Positions 42,758 through 51,609 of a stretch of DNA of 64,000 bases are shown one piece after another. Under the pieces are notes generated by a model. That model did not search any database and had not been told where the DNA came from. It was given only the letters and a program-made list of their open reading frames with translations. The translations under genes and the position numbers were made by a program. The stretch comes from Oxydemutator sp963693105 (lineage in GTDB: Bacteria; Pseudomonadota; Gammaproteobacteria; Poriferisulfidales; Oxydemutatoraceae). The DNA lies in contig OY843752.1 of assembly GCA_963693105.1 (NCBI GenBank), positions 496,001-560,000 of the forward strand, written 5' to 3'. How positions within the stretch are numbered: position 1 is the stretch's first letter; each line of letters opens with the position of its first letter.

Positions 42758-43577
42758 TGCCATGACGGAAACGGCGCTTTTTCTTGTCCAGGCCAAAGCG
42801 GGCTTGCCGCGCATTTATCGTTGCCTCAAAAGCAAGCCGCATCTGCTTCTTTCCTATCAAGAGGAAACGGCGGAGACAACCATTTATGCGCCCGACACCA
42901 CCTGGGCTTCAGGCAGAAACAAGTTGTTTGAATATGTCAAAGCCAACCGGTTGCGCTACAAGTATTATGTTTTTATGGATGAAGATGTGGTTTTTTATGG
43001 ACGAAGCCAACAAAACGGTTTTGATGCGTTATTATCGCTCCTGGCATCCTGCGATTATCCGGTCATCACCGCCAGATTAATGGGGTTGCTCAACGCCATA
43101 GGCACTGACAACTTCGCAAATCACATTCCTGAAGCGCTTGGCCCAAAGGGCCTGGAAAACTTGCAGTGGGCGTTGCAGACCGTGGATTGGTTTGACGGCA
43201 TCCTGAACGCGTTCTCGCACGACGCATTTCACAGCGGCAATCTGTTGCCTTATCCGGAACAATATGACAAGCAATCCTGGCATACTTCCCAGTTCACTGT
43301 CATCTTGCGGGCCAACCATCACTACCGCAACCGCATCGTGCAGTGCAACAAAATGCCCATCCTCAATACCGGGGGTTCAGAGTATCCCGGTAGCGGCGTT
43401 GATATTTCAGGCGAAGCAATCTACCGTTCGACGCTTGATCAACTCGGTGTTGATGCGATTGAAATGAGCACGGGCGTTGAAATCGGGATTAGCAAAAAAA
43501 TCAGACTGGATGCCGGTTGGTGTCAGAAACTGTGGTGGTATATGCGCTACCCCGCAAGAAAAATGCGGGTTTGGTAA
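42744..43577 (+). CDS. Putative glycosyltransferase-like protein inserted between direct repeats
   Basis: This is a 277-residue protein. Residues about 66-80 read YKYYVFMDEDVVFYG, a DxD-type metal/sugar-nucleotide site as in GT-A enzymes; the C-terminal NTGGSEYPGSGVDI and a basic tail follow. I do not recognise the family. It is AT-richer than its neighbours. ATG 42744 corresponds exactly to the duplicated ubiK start (MHDSDA versus MRDSET), so its translation start may have been captured from ubiK; ATG 42729 and 42762 are alternatives. Confidence 0.6.
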   Translation: MHDSDAMTETALFLVQAKAGLPRIYRCLKSKPHLLLSYQEETAETTIYAPDTTWASGRNKLFEYVKANRLRYKYYVFMDEDVVFYGRSQQNGFDALLSLLASCDYPVITARLMGLLNAIGTDNFANHIPEALGPKGLENLQWALQTVDWFDGILNAFSHDAFHSGNLLPYPEQYDKQSWHTSQFTVILRANHHYRNRIVQCNKMPILNTGGSEYPGSGVDISGEAIYRSTLDQLGVDAIEMSTGVEIGISKKIRLDAGWCQKLWWYMRYPARKMRVW

Positions 43578-43616
43578 GCGTTGAAAAAGTGACGTGCCCA
43601 CGGGCAGGACACGTTC

Positions 43617-43682
43617 CTCCTTGTTGAGTGTGTCGGTCATTGCATGATAAACGATGTAACATAAGCGGATGCGCGATTCCGA
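43617..43682. repeat. Right direct repeat (broken 5' copy of upstream gene plus true ubiK start)
   Basis: This is the counterpart of 42664-42757. On the minus strand it encodes MTDTLNKEERVL before losing similarity; on the plus strand it holds the leader and start codon of ubiK. Confidence 0.8.
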
Positions 43683-43926
43683 AACCATCGGCCAATTTGT
43701 GGAAGACCTGATCAGCGGTCTGCCGCCGCTGGCGGGCGAGATGCGCGAGGAGTTCGAGCGCAACACGCGCGCCGGCCTCGAATCCCTGCTGCAGAAAATG
43801 AACCTGGTCAGCCGCGAAGAATACGACATCCAGGTCGCTTTGCTTGAACGCCTGCAAAGGCGCGTCACCGAACTGGAGCAGCGGCTGAAAGAAACGCAAA
43901 ACGGCCCCGGTTCACCGGGCGTATAG
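43669..43926 (+). CDS. ubiK: Ubiquinone biosynthesis accessory factor UbiK (BMFP protein)
   Basis: This is an 85-residue protein of the YqiC/BMFP family. It has an amphipathic N-terminal helix (residues 5-45) and a C-terminal coiled coil (VALLERLQRRVTELEQRLKE). UbiK helps assemble the ubiquinone biosynthesis complex on lipids. It precedes comM, a common neighbour, and is followed by a strong terminator. Confidence 0.88.
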   Translation: MRDSETIGQFVEDLISGLPPLAGEMREEFERNTRAGLESLLQKMNLVSREEYDIQVALLERLQRRVTELEQRLKETQNGPGSPGV

Positions 43927-43964
43927 CGGTTGCTATCCGGGCGAACGGTCAATCAACATCCCAC

Positions 43965-44002
43965 AAAAGGCGCTTGTTCAGGCCATGAACAAGCGCCTTT
44001 TT
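43965..44002 (+). terminator. Rho-independent terminator after ubiK
   Basis: A perfect 16-bp stem (43965-43980 with 43986-44001) and a 5-base loop GGCCA end in a run of five T. The stem also starts with four A, so it could act in both directions. Confidence 0.9.
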
Positions 44003-44108
44003 CATATTCTGCACCTGCCTTACCGTTCGTCTGCCAGAGACGACCGTTCATCCGGTCGGGCGCGTCATCTTGCCCGGGGTGCGGACAATCCGGTGCAAGG
44101 AGTATTCC

Positions 44109-45632
44109 ATGCATCTGGCTACCGTTCACAGCAGGGCGTGCCGCGGACTCGAGGCAATCCCGGTCAAGGTCGAGGTTCATATCGCCCCGGGTCTTCCGAG
44201 CATGCACATCGTCGGCCTGCCCGAAACCGCCGTCCGGGAGAGCAAGTACCGCGTGCGCGCGGCGTTGTCGCAAAACCGCTTTGAGTTCCCGTGCCGGCGC
44301 ATCACCGTCAACCTGGCGCCCGCCGACCTGCCGAAAGAAGGCGGGCGCTTTGATCTGCCGATCGCGCTCGGCATCCTCGCGGCGAGCGGCCAACTGCCGC
44401 CGGATGCCATCGAGAACTGCGAGTTCATCTCGGAGTTGAGCCTGAGCGGTTCGTTGCTGCCGGTGCGCGGCATCATCCCGGCGGTGCTTGCGGCCGGCGC
44501 CGTCCGCCGCAACCTGGTCATCCCGAAAGACAACGCCGCCGAGGCCGGGCTTGCCGGCGGGCAAGGCATCTACGCCGCCGCGCATTTGCTTGAAGTGTAT
44601 GGCGGACTGCTCGGCGAAGTGGAACTGAAGCCAGTGGACCCGCACTCGCCGCCGTCCTCTGCCGCCGCCGCGCTCGACATGCGTGATGTGCGCGGCCAGC
44701 GTCAGGCGGTGCGCGCGGTCGAGATTGCCGCCGCCGGGCGCCACCACTGTCTGATGCTCGGCTCGCCCGGCAGCGGCAAGACGATGCTCGCCAACCGCCT
44801 GCCGGGCATTTTGCCGCCGATGTGCAAGGACGAGGCGGTCGAGACCGCATCGGTGATGTCGCTCGGCCCCGAGCCGCCGAAGCCGGCGCATTTCTACCAG
44901 AGGCCGTTTCGCTCGCCGCACCACACCTGCACGGCGGTGGCGCTGGTCGGCGGCGGCAGCAGCGAACCCAGGCCGGGCGAGATTTCCAGGGCGCACAACG
45001 GCGTACTGTTTCTGGATGAGCTGCTGGAATTCAGCCGCCAGGCGCTCGACGCGTTGCGCGAGCCGATTGAAAGCGGCATGGTTCATATTTCCCGCGCCGG
45101 CTACAGCGTGAGTTATCCGTCCCGCTTCCAGTTGATCGCCGCGATGAACCCGTGCCCGGACGGCTCCGACACCGACGAAACCGGCCGCTGCCCGTGCAGC
45201 GAACAAAGACTCAGGCATTATTACCGGCGCCTGTCCGCGCCGATGCTCGACCGCATCGACATTCACATCCGCGTGCCGCGCATCCGCTGGAGTCATCTGG
45301 AGAAAGGCGAGGCGGGCGCCGCCGGGCGCGGCGAGTCGAGCGATGTGATACGCAAGCGCACCGCCCTCGCGCGGCAGCGGCAAATCAAACGCCAGGGCAA
45401 TCCCAACGCCTGCCTCGGCAACAAGGAGATAGAAAAACTCTGCGGTCTGTCAGCCGAAGACCGCGCGTTGCTGAACCGCTCGGCGGAGCGTTTGCAGTTG
45501 TCCGCCCGCGCCTGTTACCGCGTGCTGAAAGTCGCCCGCACCATCGCCGACCTCGCCGGCGCCGACACCATCGCCCGTCCGCACCTGCTGGAAGCCATCA
45601 GTTACCGCTCCCTCGACCAGCTGCTGAAATGA
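44109..45632 (+). CDS. comM: ComM/YifB family Mg-chelatase-like AAA+ helicase
   Basis: This is a 507-residue protein starting at ATG 44109, six bases after AAGGAG. An N-terminal Lon-like ChlI domain (residues 1-165, AVRESKYRVRAALSQN) precedes an AAA+ core with Walker A GSPGSGKTML and Walker B GVLFLDELLEF. A C-terminal MCM-like lid follows. ComM drives branch migration during natural transformation. With dprA and comF it completes three competence-linked genes in the window. Confidence 0.95.
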   Translation: MHLATVHSRACRGLEAIPVKVEVHIAPGLPSMHIVGLPETAVRESKYRVRAALSQNRFEFPCRRITVNLAPADLPKEGGRFDLPIALGILAASGQLPPDAIENCEFISELSLSGSLLPVRGIIPAVLAAGAVRRNLVIPKDNAAEAGLAGGQGIYAAAHLLEVYGGLLGEVELKPVDPHSPPSSAAAALDMRDVRGQRQAVRAVEIAAAGRHHCLMLGSPGSGKTMLANRLPGILPPMCKDEAVETASVMSLGPEPPKPAHFYQRPFRSPHHTCTAVALVGGGSSEPRPGEISRAHNGVLFLDELLEFSRQALDALREPIESGMVHISRAGYSVSYPSRFQLIAAMNPCPDGSDTDETGRCPCSEQRLRHYYRRLSAPMLDRIDIHIRVPRIRWSHLEKGEAGAAGRGESSDVIRKRTALARQRQIKRQGNPNACLGNKEIEKLCGLSAEDRALLNRSAERLQLSARACYRVLKVARTIADLAGADTIARPHLLEAISYRSLDQLLK

Positions 45633-45761
45633 GTCCGCTGACGGTTTCGTCGTGCGCGTCTTCTAAAACGGTGTGCGAGGCCGGTGAACTTTTCCGACGA
45701 GAAACCGGGCGAGGACTCTGAGAGAACCCTGCATCAAGACGGGAAAGACGCCGTCGCAGTG

Positions 45762-46238
45762 TTACTGCGATGTCATGCCCGCCGCTTCGAGCATGTAGTC
45801 CACGGTCTTTCTGATGACACCGTCGGACAGGTCAACGCGCCCGCCTTTGGGGGGCATGTTGCCTTTGCCGTTGATGACCGACTGGTAGAGGGTCTCGACA
45901 CCCTGCGCATAGCGCGTTTGCCATGCGGCCTGATCCTCAAGGCGCGGCGCTTCAAGGACGCCGGCGGCGTGACAAGTGTTGCAGGCGGCTTGATAGATTT
46001 GCTCCGGTGTCGCCTCGGCCATCGCATCTGCGGCGGACGGCATCGTCACGGCGGTTACCTCGCCGACATTCACGCGGCTGATGGGCGCGATGCGCTCTTT
46101 CGTGCGTTTTTCCATCGCCATGTCCATCGTCTCGTCTTTCGACGACAGCCCGATGGCCAGGATAAAGATAAAAATGACCACCGCCACGATCACCGAGAGC
46201 ACTGCCGAGAAGTTATTGATAAATTCCTGATCGTCCAT
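45762..46238 (-). CDS. Membrane-anchored c5-type cytochrome c
   Basis: This is a 158-residue protein with one N-terminal membrane helix (about residues 9-32), an Ala/Thr-rich linker and one heme domain. Heme binding is shown by CNTCH (about residue 87) and the distal Met in GKGNMPPKGG. It resembles cytochrome c5/CycB and could donate electrons to the aa3 oxidase encoded about 1 kb away on the other strand. Confidence 0.9.
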   Translation of the reverse strand: MDDQEFINNFSAVLSVIVAVVIFIFILAIGLSSKDETMDMAMEKRTKERIAPISRVNVGEVTAVTMPSAADAMAEATPEQIYQAACNTCHAAGVLEAPRLEDQAAWQTRYAQGVETLYQSVINGKGNMPPKGGRVDLSDGVIRKTVDYMLEAAGMTSQ

Positions 46239-46335
46239 TCCGAGATTCCTGTTTAATAGATTGAGATGAAACCGTACTACACGGCCTGCCGGGCCGGGGC
46301 GGCTATTCTACAGCAATTCCGCGTGTTTCCGCCAT

Positions 46336-46842
46336 GTGGCGCCCTGGACGCCCGCTGAGTCGTGGTTGCGGTATGTCAATTTCATCCTGCCGACGCTTGA
46401 GAACCCGGACGAAGTATGGCTGGCGTTTTATCCGAAAGACAGAAGTTACAGGAAGCGATACCTGAAAGTCTTTCGTGGCGATGGAGATGAGCGGTTTCTC
46501 CTGATCGTACGCGAAAACGCGGACGGGAGCATGTTCTGGACTTTCTTCAAGTCCAGTAACCTGAGTTATCTGAATGGACAACGCCGGGGCGCATTACTTT
46601 ATCAGGCGGAGAAAGTGAGAGCGGAATGGGCAGCGCCACAAGGGACAACCTTTGTGGTGGCATCGCGTCCGGTCATTGGTATTGCCCACCCACCAGATTT
46701 GACTTCCGCTCTCACCCGGATTATACCCCCCCGCCGCCCGGATTGTGCCAAATCCCGGACGGGCTACGGGTCATCCGCCTGGGAGAATGTCGCGGCGCGG
46801 ATGTTGAGGGCGCGTGGCGGCGGCGCAAGCATGCGGTGCTGA
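46336..46842 (+). pseudogene. Fragment with phage-type PBECR2-like nuclease domain
   Basis: The plus frame encodes FILPTLENPDEVWLAFYPKD and, further on, KVFRGDGDERFLLIVREN, FFKSSNLSYLNGQRRGALLY. This resembles the PBECR2 (barnase/EndoU/colicin/RelE-like) domain found at the C-terminus of Mu-type head or polymorphic-toxin proteins. There is no convincing start codon or ribosome-binding site; the similarity begins abruptly near 46370 and the tail after Tyr is not recognisable. I read it as a phage remnant, though a small intact gene is possible. Confidence 0.45.
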
Positions 46843-46862
46843 ACCGCGTTATAATCGTGCCG

Positions 46863-47327
46863 ATGGAGAATCCGGGCCAAAATTCCCTGCAGTTTGTCAT
46901 CCGCCCGAACCTTTCGTTGTCGCGGCGCGGGAATCAGTTGTTTTTCTTGACACTTTTTTGTGTTTCCCTCATGATTGCCGCCACTTTCGCGTGGCTCGGG
47001 TTTTGGATGGTTTTGCCGTTCGCGGGTTTTGAAATGCTTTGCCTCGGCGCCGCCCTTTATTTTTGTGTGCGCAAACTGTCGCAGCGCGAGACGGTGGTGG
47101 TGGATGAGGACGAGATTCGAATCAGCGTCGGCCGCGAGAAACCGGAGAAAAGCTGCACTTTCAAGCGGGCGTGGGCGAGTGTGGTGATGTCACCACCGCG
47201 CTTTCGCGGAGAGCCCGGGTCCCTGTGGATTCGTTCGCACGGGCGGCAGGTTGAGATTGGCTCTTTTCTGGGCGAAAATGACAAGTGGAGTCTGGCCAGG
47301 GCGCTTGAACGCGCCATTGCCGGTTGA
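46863..47327 (+). CDS. DUF2244 membrane protein
   Basis: This is a 154-residue protein with two adjacent membrane helices (about 28-68) and a C-terminal domain with RAWASVVMSPPRFRGEP and GEN(D)KWSLARALERAI. DUF2244 proteins commonly lie upstream of cytochrome oxidase genes; their role is unknown. It precedes coxB by 22 bp. Confidence 0.85.
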   Translation: MENPGQNSLQFVIRPNLSLSRRGNQLFFLTLFCVSLMIAATFAWLGFWMVLPFAGFEMLCLGAALYFCVRKLSQRETVVVDEDEIRISVGREKPEKSCTFKRAWASVVMSPPRFRGEPGSLWIRSHGRQVEIGSFLGENDKWSLARALERAIAG

Positions 47328-47349
47328 AGAGAAAGAGGACTTTCAAATA

Positions 47350-48159
47350 ATGACAGCGCAAATAATGACAGCGGCGCGATGGCTTGCAGGTGGCGCGCTG
47401 GCGGTTCCGATGGCCGCGTTGGCCGAACTTCAACCGTATAACATGCCAATCGGCGTGACGGCCATCAGCCGGGATGTGTTTGATTTGCACATGCTGATTT
47501 TCTGGATTTGCGTCGCCATCGGCGTGGTCGTCTTCGGCGTCATGCTGGTTTCGCTGGTGCGCCACCGCAAGGCGCGCGGCTTTGAGGCGCACCAGTTCCA
47601 CGACAGCATGACCGCCGAAATTGCATGGACGGTCGTGCCGCTGCTGATTCTGATTGCGATGGCGGTGCCGGCGACCCAGGTGCTGATCAAGATGGAAGAC
47701 ACGGCCAGGGCCGACCTGACCGTCAAGATTACCGGCTACCAGTGGATGTGGCATTACGAATATCTCGACCAGGACGTTGATTTTTACAGCGTGCTGGCGA
47801 CGCCGCGCGAACAGATTTACGGCTTGCAGGCCAAGGGCGAAAATTACCTGCTGGAAGTGGACAACGAACTGGTGTTGCCGATCAACCGCAAGGTCCGCTT
47901 CCTGATTACGTCGAACGATGTGCTGCACGCATGGTGGGTGCCGGATCTGGCGGTCAAGAAAGACGCGATTCCGGGCTTTATCAACGAATCATGGACCGAG
48001 ATTGAAGAGCCGGGGGTTTACCGCGGGCAGTGCGCCGAATTGTGCGGCCGCGACCACGGCTTCATGCCGGTGGTGGTGCGCGCGGTCGCGTCCGACGAGT
48101 ACGAACGCTGGCTCGCCGACCGCCGGTCCGCACAACCGGTCGCTTCGGTTGAGCAGTAA
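47350..48159 (+). CDS. coxB: Cytochrome c oxidase subunit II
   Basis: This is a 269-residue subunit from ATG 47350 (ATG 47365 also possible). A signal-like hydrophobic start is followed by two membrane helices (about 40-65 and 80-105) and a periplasmic cupredoxin domain. The CuA ligands are in CAELCGRDHGFM and the upstream His of LHAWWVPDL. The aromatic region GYQWMWHYEY carries electrons from cytochrome c to CuA. No fused cytochrome c domain is present. Confidence 0.96.
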   Translation: MTAQIMTAARWLAGGALAVPMAALAELQPYNMPIGVTAISRDVFDLHMLIFWICVAIGVVVFGVMLVSLVRHRKARGFEAHQFHDSMTAEIAWTVVPLLILIAMAVPATQVLIKMEDTARADLTVKITGYQWMWHYEYLDQDVDFYSVLATPREQIYGLQAKGENYLLEVDNELVLPINRKVRFLITSNDVLHAWWVPDLAVKKDAIPGFINESWTEIEEPGVYRGQCAELCGRDHGFMPVVVRAVASDEYERWLADRRSAQPVASVEQ

Positions 48160-48200
48160 CAAATCCACATCAACGTATCAATATTCTCAGGAGTAACACG

Positions 48201-49775
48201 ATGAGCGCAGTAATGGTTGACGAACATCATCACGACGGACCGGCCAGCGGCATCAAGCGCTGGATTTACACGACCAACCACAAGGACATAGGCACTTTGT
48301 ACCTGTGGTTCGCGATGATCATGTTTTTCATCGGCGGCCTGATGGCGATGGTGGTGCGCGCCGAACTGTTCCAGCCGGGCCTGCAACTGGTGGACCCGCA
48401 ATTCTTCAACTCGATGACGACGATGCACGCGCTGCTGATGATTTTCGGCGTCGTCATGCCGGCCTTCACCGGACTCGCCAACTGGCTGATTCCGATGATG
48501 GTGGGCGGCGCCGACATGGCGTTGCCGCGGCTCAACAACTGGAGTTTCTGGATTCTGCCGTTCGCGTTCACGATGCTGCTTGCGACGCTGTTTGTTCCGG
48601 GCGGCGCCCCGGCGGGCGGCTGGACGCTCTACCCGCCGCTGTCGCTGCAAACCGGCGCGGCGCTGCCGCTGCTGATTTTCTCGATTCACCTGATGGGCAT
48701 GTCGTCCATCATGGGGGCAATCAACGTCATCGCGACGATACTCAACATGCGCGCGCCGGGCATGACGCTGATGAAAATGCCGCTGTTCGTCTGGACGTGG
48801 CTGATTACCGCCTACCTGCTGATTGCGGTGATGCCGGTGCTTGCCGGCGGTGTCACCATGCTGCTGACCGACAAGTTCTTCGACACCAGTTTCTTCAACG
48901 CGGCGGGCGGCGGCGACCCGGTGATGTTCCAGCACATTTTCTGGTTCTTCGGCCACCCGGAAGTGTATATCCTGATTCTGCCGTCGTTCGGCGTCATCTC
49001 GATGATTCTGCCGACGTTCGCGCGCAAGCCGCTGTTCGGTTACAACTCGATGGTGTACGCCACTGCTTCCATCGCCTTCCTGTCGTTCGTCGTCTGGGCG
49101 CACCACATGTTCACGGTGGGCATGCCGCTGGCCGGGCAGTTGTTCTTCATGCTGTCCACGATGCTGATCGCCGTGCCGACCGGCGTCAAGGTGTTCAACT
49201 GGGTGGCGACGATGTGGCGCGGCTCGATGACCTTCGAGACGCCGATGCTGTTTGCCATCAGTTTCATCGTGCTGTTCACCATCGGCGGTTTCTCCGGCCT
49301 GATGCTGGCGATTGTGCCCGCCGACTACCAGTATCACGACACCTACTTTGTCGTCGCTCATTTCCATTATGTGCTGGTGCCGGGCTCGATTTTCGCGATT
49401 ATGGCCGCGGTCTATTACTGGCTGCCCAAATGGACCGGCCATCGATACAATGAGACGCTCGGCAAGTGGCACTTCTGGCTTTCGACGATTTTTGTCAACC
49501 TGACTTTCTTCCCGATGCATTTCGTCGGCCTGGCCGGCATGCCGCGTCGCATACCCGACTACGCCCTGCAATTCGCCGACTACAACATGCTGGCAAGCAT
49601 CGGCGCCTTCGGTTTCGGCCTGGCGCAACTGCTGTTCCTCTACATCGTCGTGGCGACGGTGCGCGGCGGCGAGAAAGCGACCGACCGCGTCTGGGATGGC
49701 GCCGATGGCCTCGAATGGACCCTGCCGTCGCCGCCGCCGTACCACACCTTCACGACGCCGCCGCAAATCCGGTAA
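48201..49775 (+). CDS. coxA: Cytochrome c oxidase subunit I
   Basis: This is a 524-residue heme-copper oxidase subunit with twelve membrane helices. CuB/active-site motifs: WFFGHPEVYILILP (His-Tyr cross-link) and WAHHMFTVGM. Heme ligands lie in TMHALLMIF and FVVAHFHYVL. It reduces O2 to water and pumps protons (type A, with the glutamate-containing region HPEVYI). Its ribosome-binding site is CAGGAG. Confidence 0.97.
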   Translation: MSAVMVDEHHHDGPASGIKRWIYTTNHKDIGTLYLWFAMIMFFIGGLMAMVVRAELFQPGLQLVDPQFFNSMTTMHALLMIFGVVMPAFTGLANWLIPMMVGGADMALPRLNNWSFWILPFAFTMLLATLFVPGGAPAGGWTLYPPLSLQTGAALPLLIFSIHLMGMSSIMGAINVIATILNMRAPGMTLMKMPLFVWTWLITAYLLIAVMPVLAGGVTMLLTDKFFDTSFFNAAGGGDPVMFQHIFWFFGHPEVYILILPSFGVISMILPTFARKPLFGYNSMVYATASIAFLSFVVWAHHMFTVGMPLAGQLFFMLSTMLIAVPTGVKVFNWVATMWRGSMTFETPMLFAISFIVLFTIGGFSGLMLAIVPADYQYHDTYFVVAHFHYVLVPGSIFAIMAAVYYWLPKWTGHRYNETLGKWHFWLSTIFVNLTFFPMHFVGLAGMPRRIPDYALQFADYNMLASIGAFGFGLAQLLFLYIVVATVRGGEKATDRVWDGADGLEWTLPSPPPYHTFTTPPQIR

Positions 49776-49787
49776 ACGTCCGGGCGG

Positions 49788-49898
49788 ATGAATGAAACTC
49801 CGAACCAGTCCGGCAGTGTCCGCACGACCGCGCTTTTGCTGGCGCTCGTCGCCGTCGCCATTTACGCCGGCTTCTACCTGATCGTGGGCCTGCGATGA
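49788..49898 (+). CDS. Small membrane protein of the oxidase operon
   Basis: This is a 36-residue peptide with a polar start and one membrane helix (ALLLALVAVAIYAGFYLIVG). It is preceded by GGGCGG and its TGA overlaps the ctaG ATG. Position and form match the tiny cytochrome oxidase assembly proteins annotated between coxA and ctaG in other proteobacteria; its exact role is unknown. Confidence 0.7.
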   Translation: MNETPNQSGSVRTTALLLALVAVAIYAGFYLIVGLR

Positions 49899-50449
49899 GC
49901 AAAAACGGCAGACTAGCGCTGAAACTGGCCGGGGTGACCGTCGCCATGTTCGCTTTCGGCTTTGCGATGGTGCCGATTTACGATGTGTTTTGCGAAATCA
50001 CCGGGCTGAACGGCAAGACCGGGCGCGCCGAAGTCGCGCAGGCCGCCGCCATGACCCCCGATGAGTCGCGCACGGTCACCGTCGAGTTTCTTGCCAACCT
50101 GAACCAGTCCATGAACTGGGGGTTCACGCCCGCTGTCGCCAGCACGACGGTGCATCCGGGCGAGATGCAAACGGTTTATTACCGCGTCAACAACCGCCAC
50201 GACCGCAAGATCTCCGGCCAGGCCGTCCCCAGTGTGACGCCGGGCGCGGCCGCCGCGTATTTCAAGAAGGTCGAGTGCTTTTGCTTTACGCGCCAGGATC
50301 TCAAGGCCGGCGAGGTGCGCGAGATGCCGGTGCGTTTCGTCGTCTCGCCCGACCTGCCCGACCACATTCACACCATTTCACTGTCCTACACGTTTTTTGA
50401 CGTGACGCGGACCGCAAACGCCGCCGCAGATGCGCGCGGCAACAGCTGA
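49895..50449 (+). CDS. ctaG: Cytochrome c oxidase assembly protein CtaG/Cox11
   Basis: This is a 184-residue copper chaperone that delivers CuB to subunit I. A single N-terminal membrane helix (about residues 8-30) precedes a periplasmic immunoglobulin-like domain with the copper-binding pair in VECFCFTRQ. It lies within coxA-(small)-ctaG-coxC. Confidence 0.95.
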   Translation: MSKNGRLALKLAGVTVAMFAFGFAMVPIYDVFCEITGLNGKTGRAEVAQAAAMTPDESRTVTVEFLANLNQSMNWGFTPAVASTTVHPGEMQTVYYRVNNRHDRKISGQAVPSVTPGAAAAYFKKVECFCFTRQDLKAGEVREMPVRFVVSPDLPDHIHTISLSYTFFDVTRTANAAADARGNS

Positions 50450-50458
50450 GGATTTCTG

Positions 50459-51328
50459 ATGTCTGCACAAACGCAATACTACATACCGCACGGAAGCCAT
50501 TGGCCGATTCTCGGCTCCATCGGGCTGTTCGGCATTTTCGTCGGCGTTTCGGCGATGCTGAACGAGCTCTCTTTCGGGGTGCCGCTGATGGGCGTCGGCT
50601 TTGCGATTATGCTGGTGATGCTGTTCGGATGGTTCGGCACGGTGGTGCGCGAGAGCGAGGCCAACACCTACAACGACCAGGTGGACCGGTCCTTCCGCTG
50701 GGGCATGTTCTGGTTCATTTTCTCGGAAGTGATGTTCTTCGCCGCCTTTTTCGGCGCCTTGTTCTACGCGCGCGCCTTCTCCATGCCGTGGCTGGGCGGT
50801 GAGGGCAGCGGCGCAGCGACCAACATGTACCTGTGGCCGGGTTTCGAGGCGTTATGGCCGGGCAACGCCAACGGCCCGTCGCAAATCGGCGGCGACTTCC
50901 GGCACATGGGAGCGTGGGGAATCCCCGCGATCAACACGCTGATCCTGCTGACCAGCGGCGTCACCGTGACCTGGGCGCATCACGGCCTCAGAGCCGGACG
51001 GCGCTCCACGCTGATCCTCGGCCTGTTCCTGACGGTCGCCCTCGGCTTGTTGTTTGTCGGCCTGCAGGCCTACGAGTACATCCACGCTTACAGCGATCTG
51101 AACCTGACGTTGGGCGCGGGCATTTACGGCTCGACCTTTTTCATGCTGACCGGCTTTCACGGCCTGCACGTGAGCATCGGCGCGCTGATGCTGATTGTGA
51201 TGCTGGCAAGGAGCATCGCCGGGCATTTCACACCCGAGCGCCACTTCGCTTTTGAGGCGACAGCCTGGTACTGGCACTTCGTTGACGTTGTCTGGCTCGG
51301 CCTGTTCTTCTTTGTTTACTGGCTCTGA
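50459..51328 (+). CDS. coxC: Cytochrome c oxidase subunit III
   Basis: This is a 289-residue integral membrane subunit with seven helices. Typical features: WPILGSIGLFGIFVG near the start, FSEVMFFAAFFGALFYAR, TGFHGLHVSIGALML and the final WYWHFVDVVWLGLFFFVYW. It stabilises the proton-pumping core. Its 3' end overlaps the convergent DUF2909 gene by 13 bp. Confidence 0.96.
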   Translation: MSAQTQYYIPHGSHWPILGSIGLFGIFVGVSAMLNELSFGVPLMGVGFAIMLVMLFGWFGTVVRESEANTYNDQVDRSFRWGMFWFIFSEVMFFAAFFGALFYARAFSMPWLGGEGSGAATNMYLWPGFEALWPGNANGPSQIGGDFRHMGAWGIPAINTLILLTSGVTVTWAHHGLRAGRRSTLILGLFLTVALGLLFVGLQAYEYIHAYSDLNLTLGAGIYGSTFFMLTGFHGLHVSIGALMLIVMLARSIAGHFTPERHFAFEATAWYWHFVDVVWLGLFFFVYWL

Positions 51329-51567
51329 GCGGGTGTCGTTTGTTGTCCCGCAGGCGGCGGCACGATTCCGTGCGGCTGTATCCAGCCGGCCAGATAGCCG
51401 AGTATCAGCAGCGCGAAGGCCGCGATTGACAGCGTAATCCGGACTTTCAGCGCCTTCAGCGTGCGCCCGGTTTTGCCCTTGTCTTTCAGCAGGTGGAACA
51501 ACGCCGAAGCCATGCTGCCGATGATGACGGCGAACAGCAGAAGAATGAATATCTTGATCCAGGACAT
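51316..51567 (-). CDS. DUF2909 twin-transmembrane protein
   Basis: This is an 83-residue protein with two membrane helices (about 4-24 and 46-64) separated by the basic loop HLLKDKGKTGRTLKALKVR. DUF2909 genes often lie opposite the cox genes next to SURF1. Function is unknown; an oxidase-assembly link is inferred from context only. Confidence 0.8.
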   Translation of the reverse strand: MSWIKIFILLLFAVIIGSMASALFHLLKDKGKTGRTLKALKVRITLSIAAFALLILGYLAGWIQPHGIVPPPAGQQTTPAQSQ

Positions 51568-51609
51568 CGTGCCAAGCATAGCACGGCCCACCGCCCGGCG
51601 TGCGCGGAC

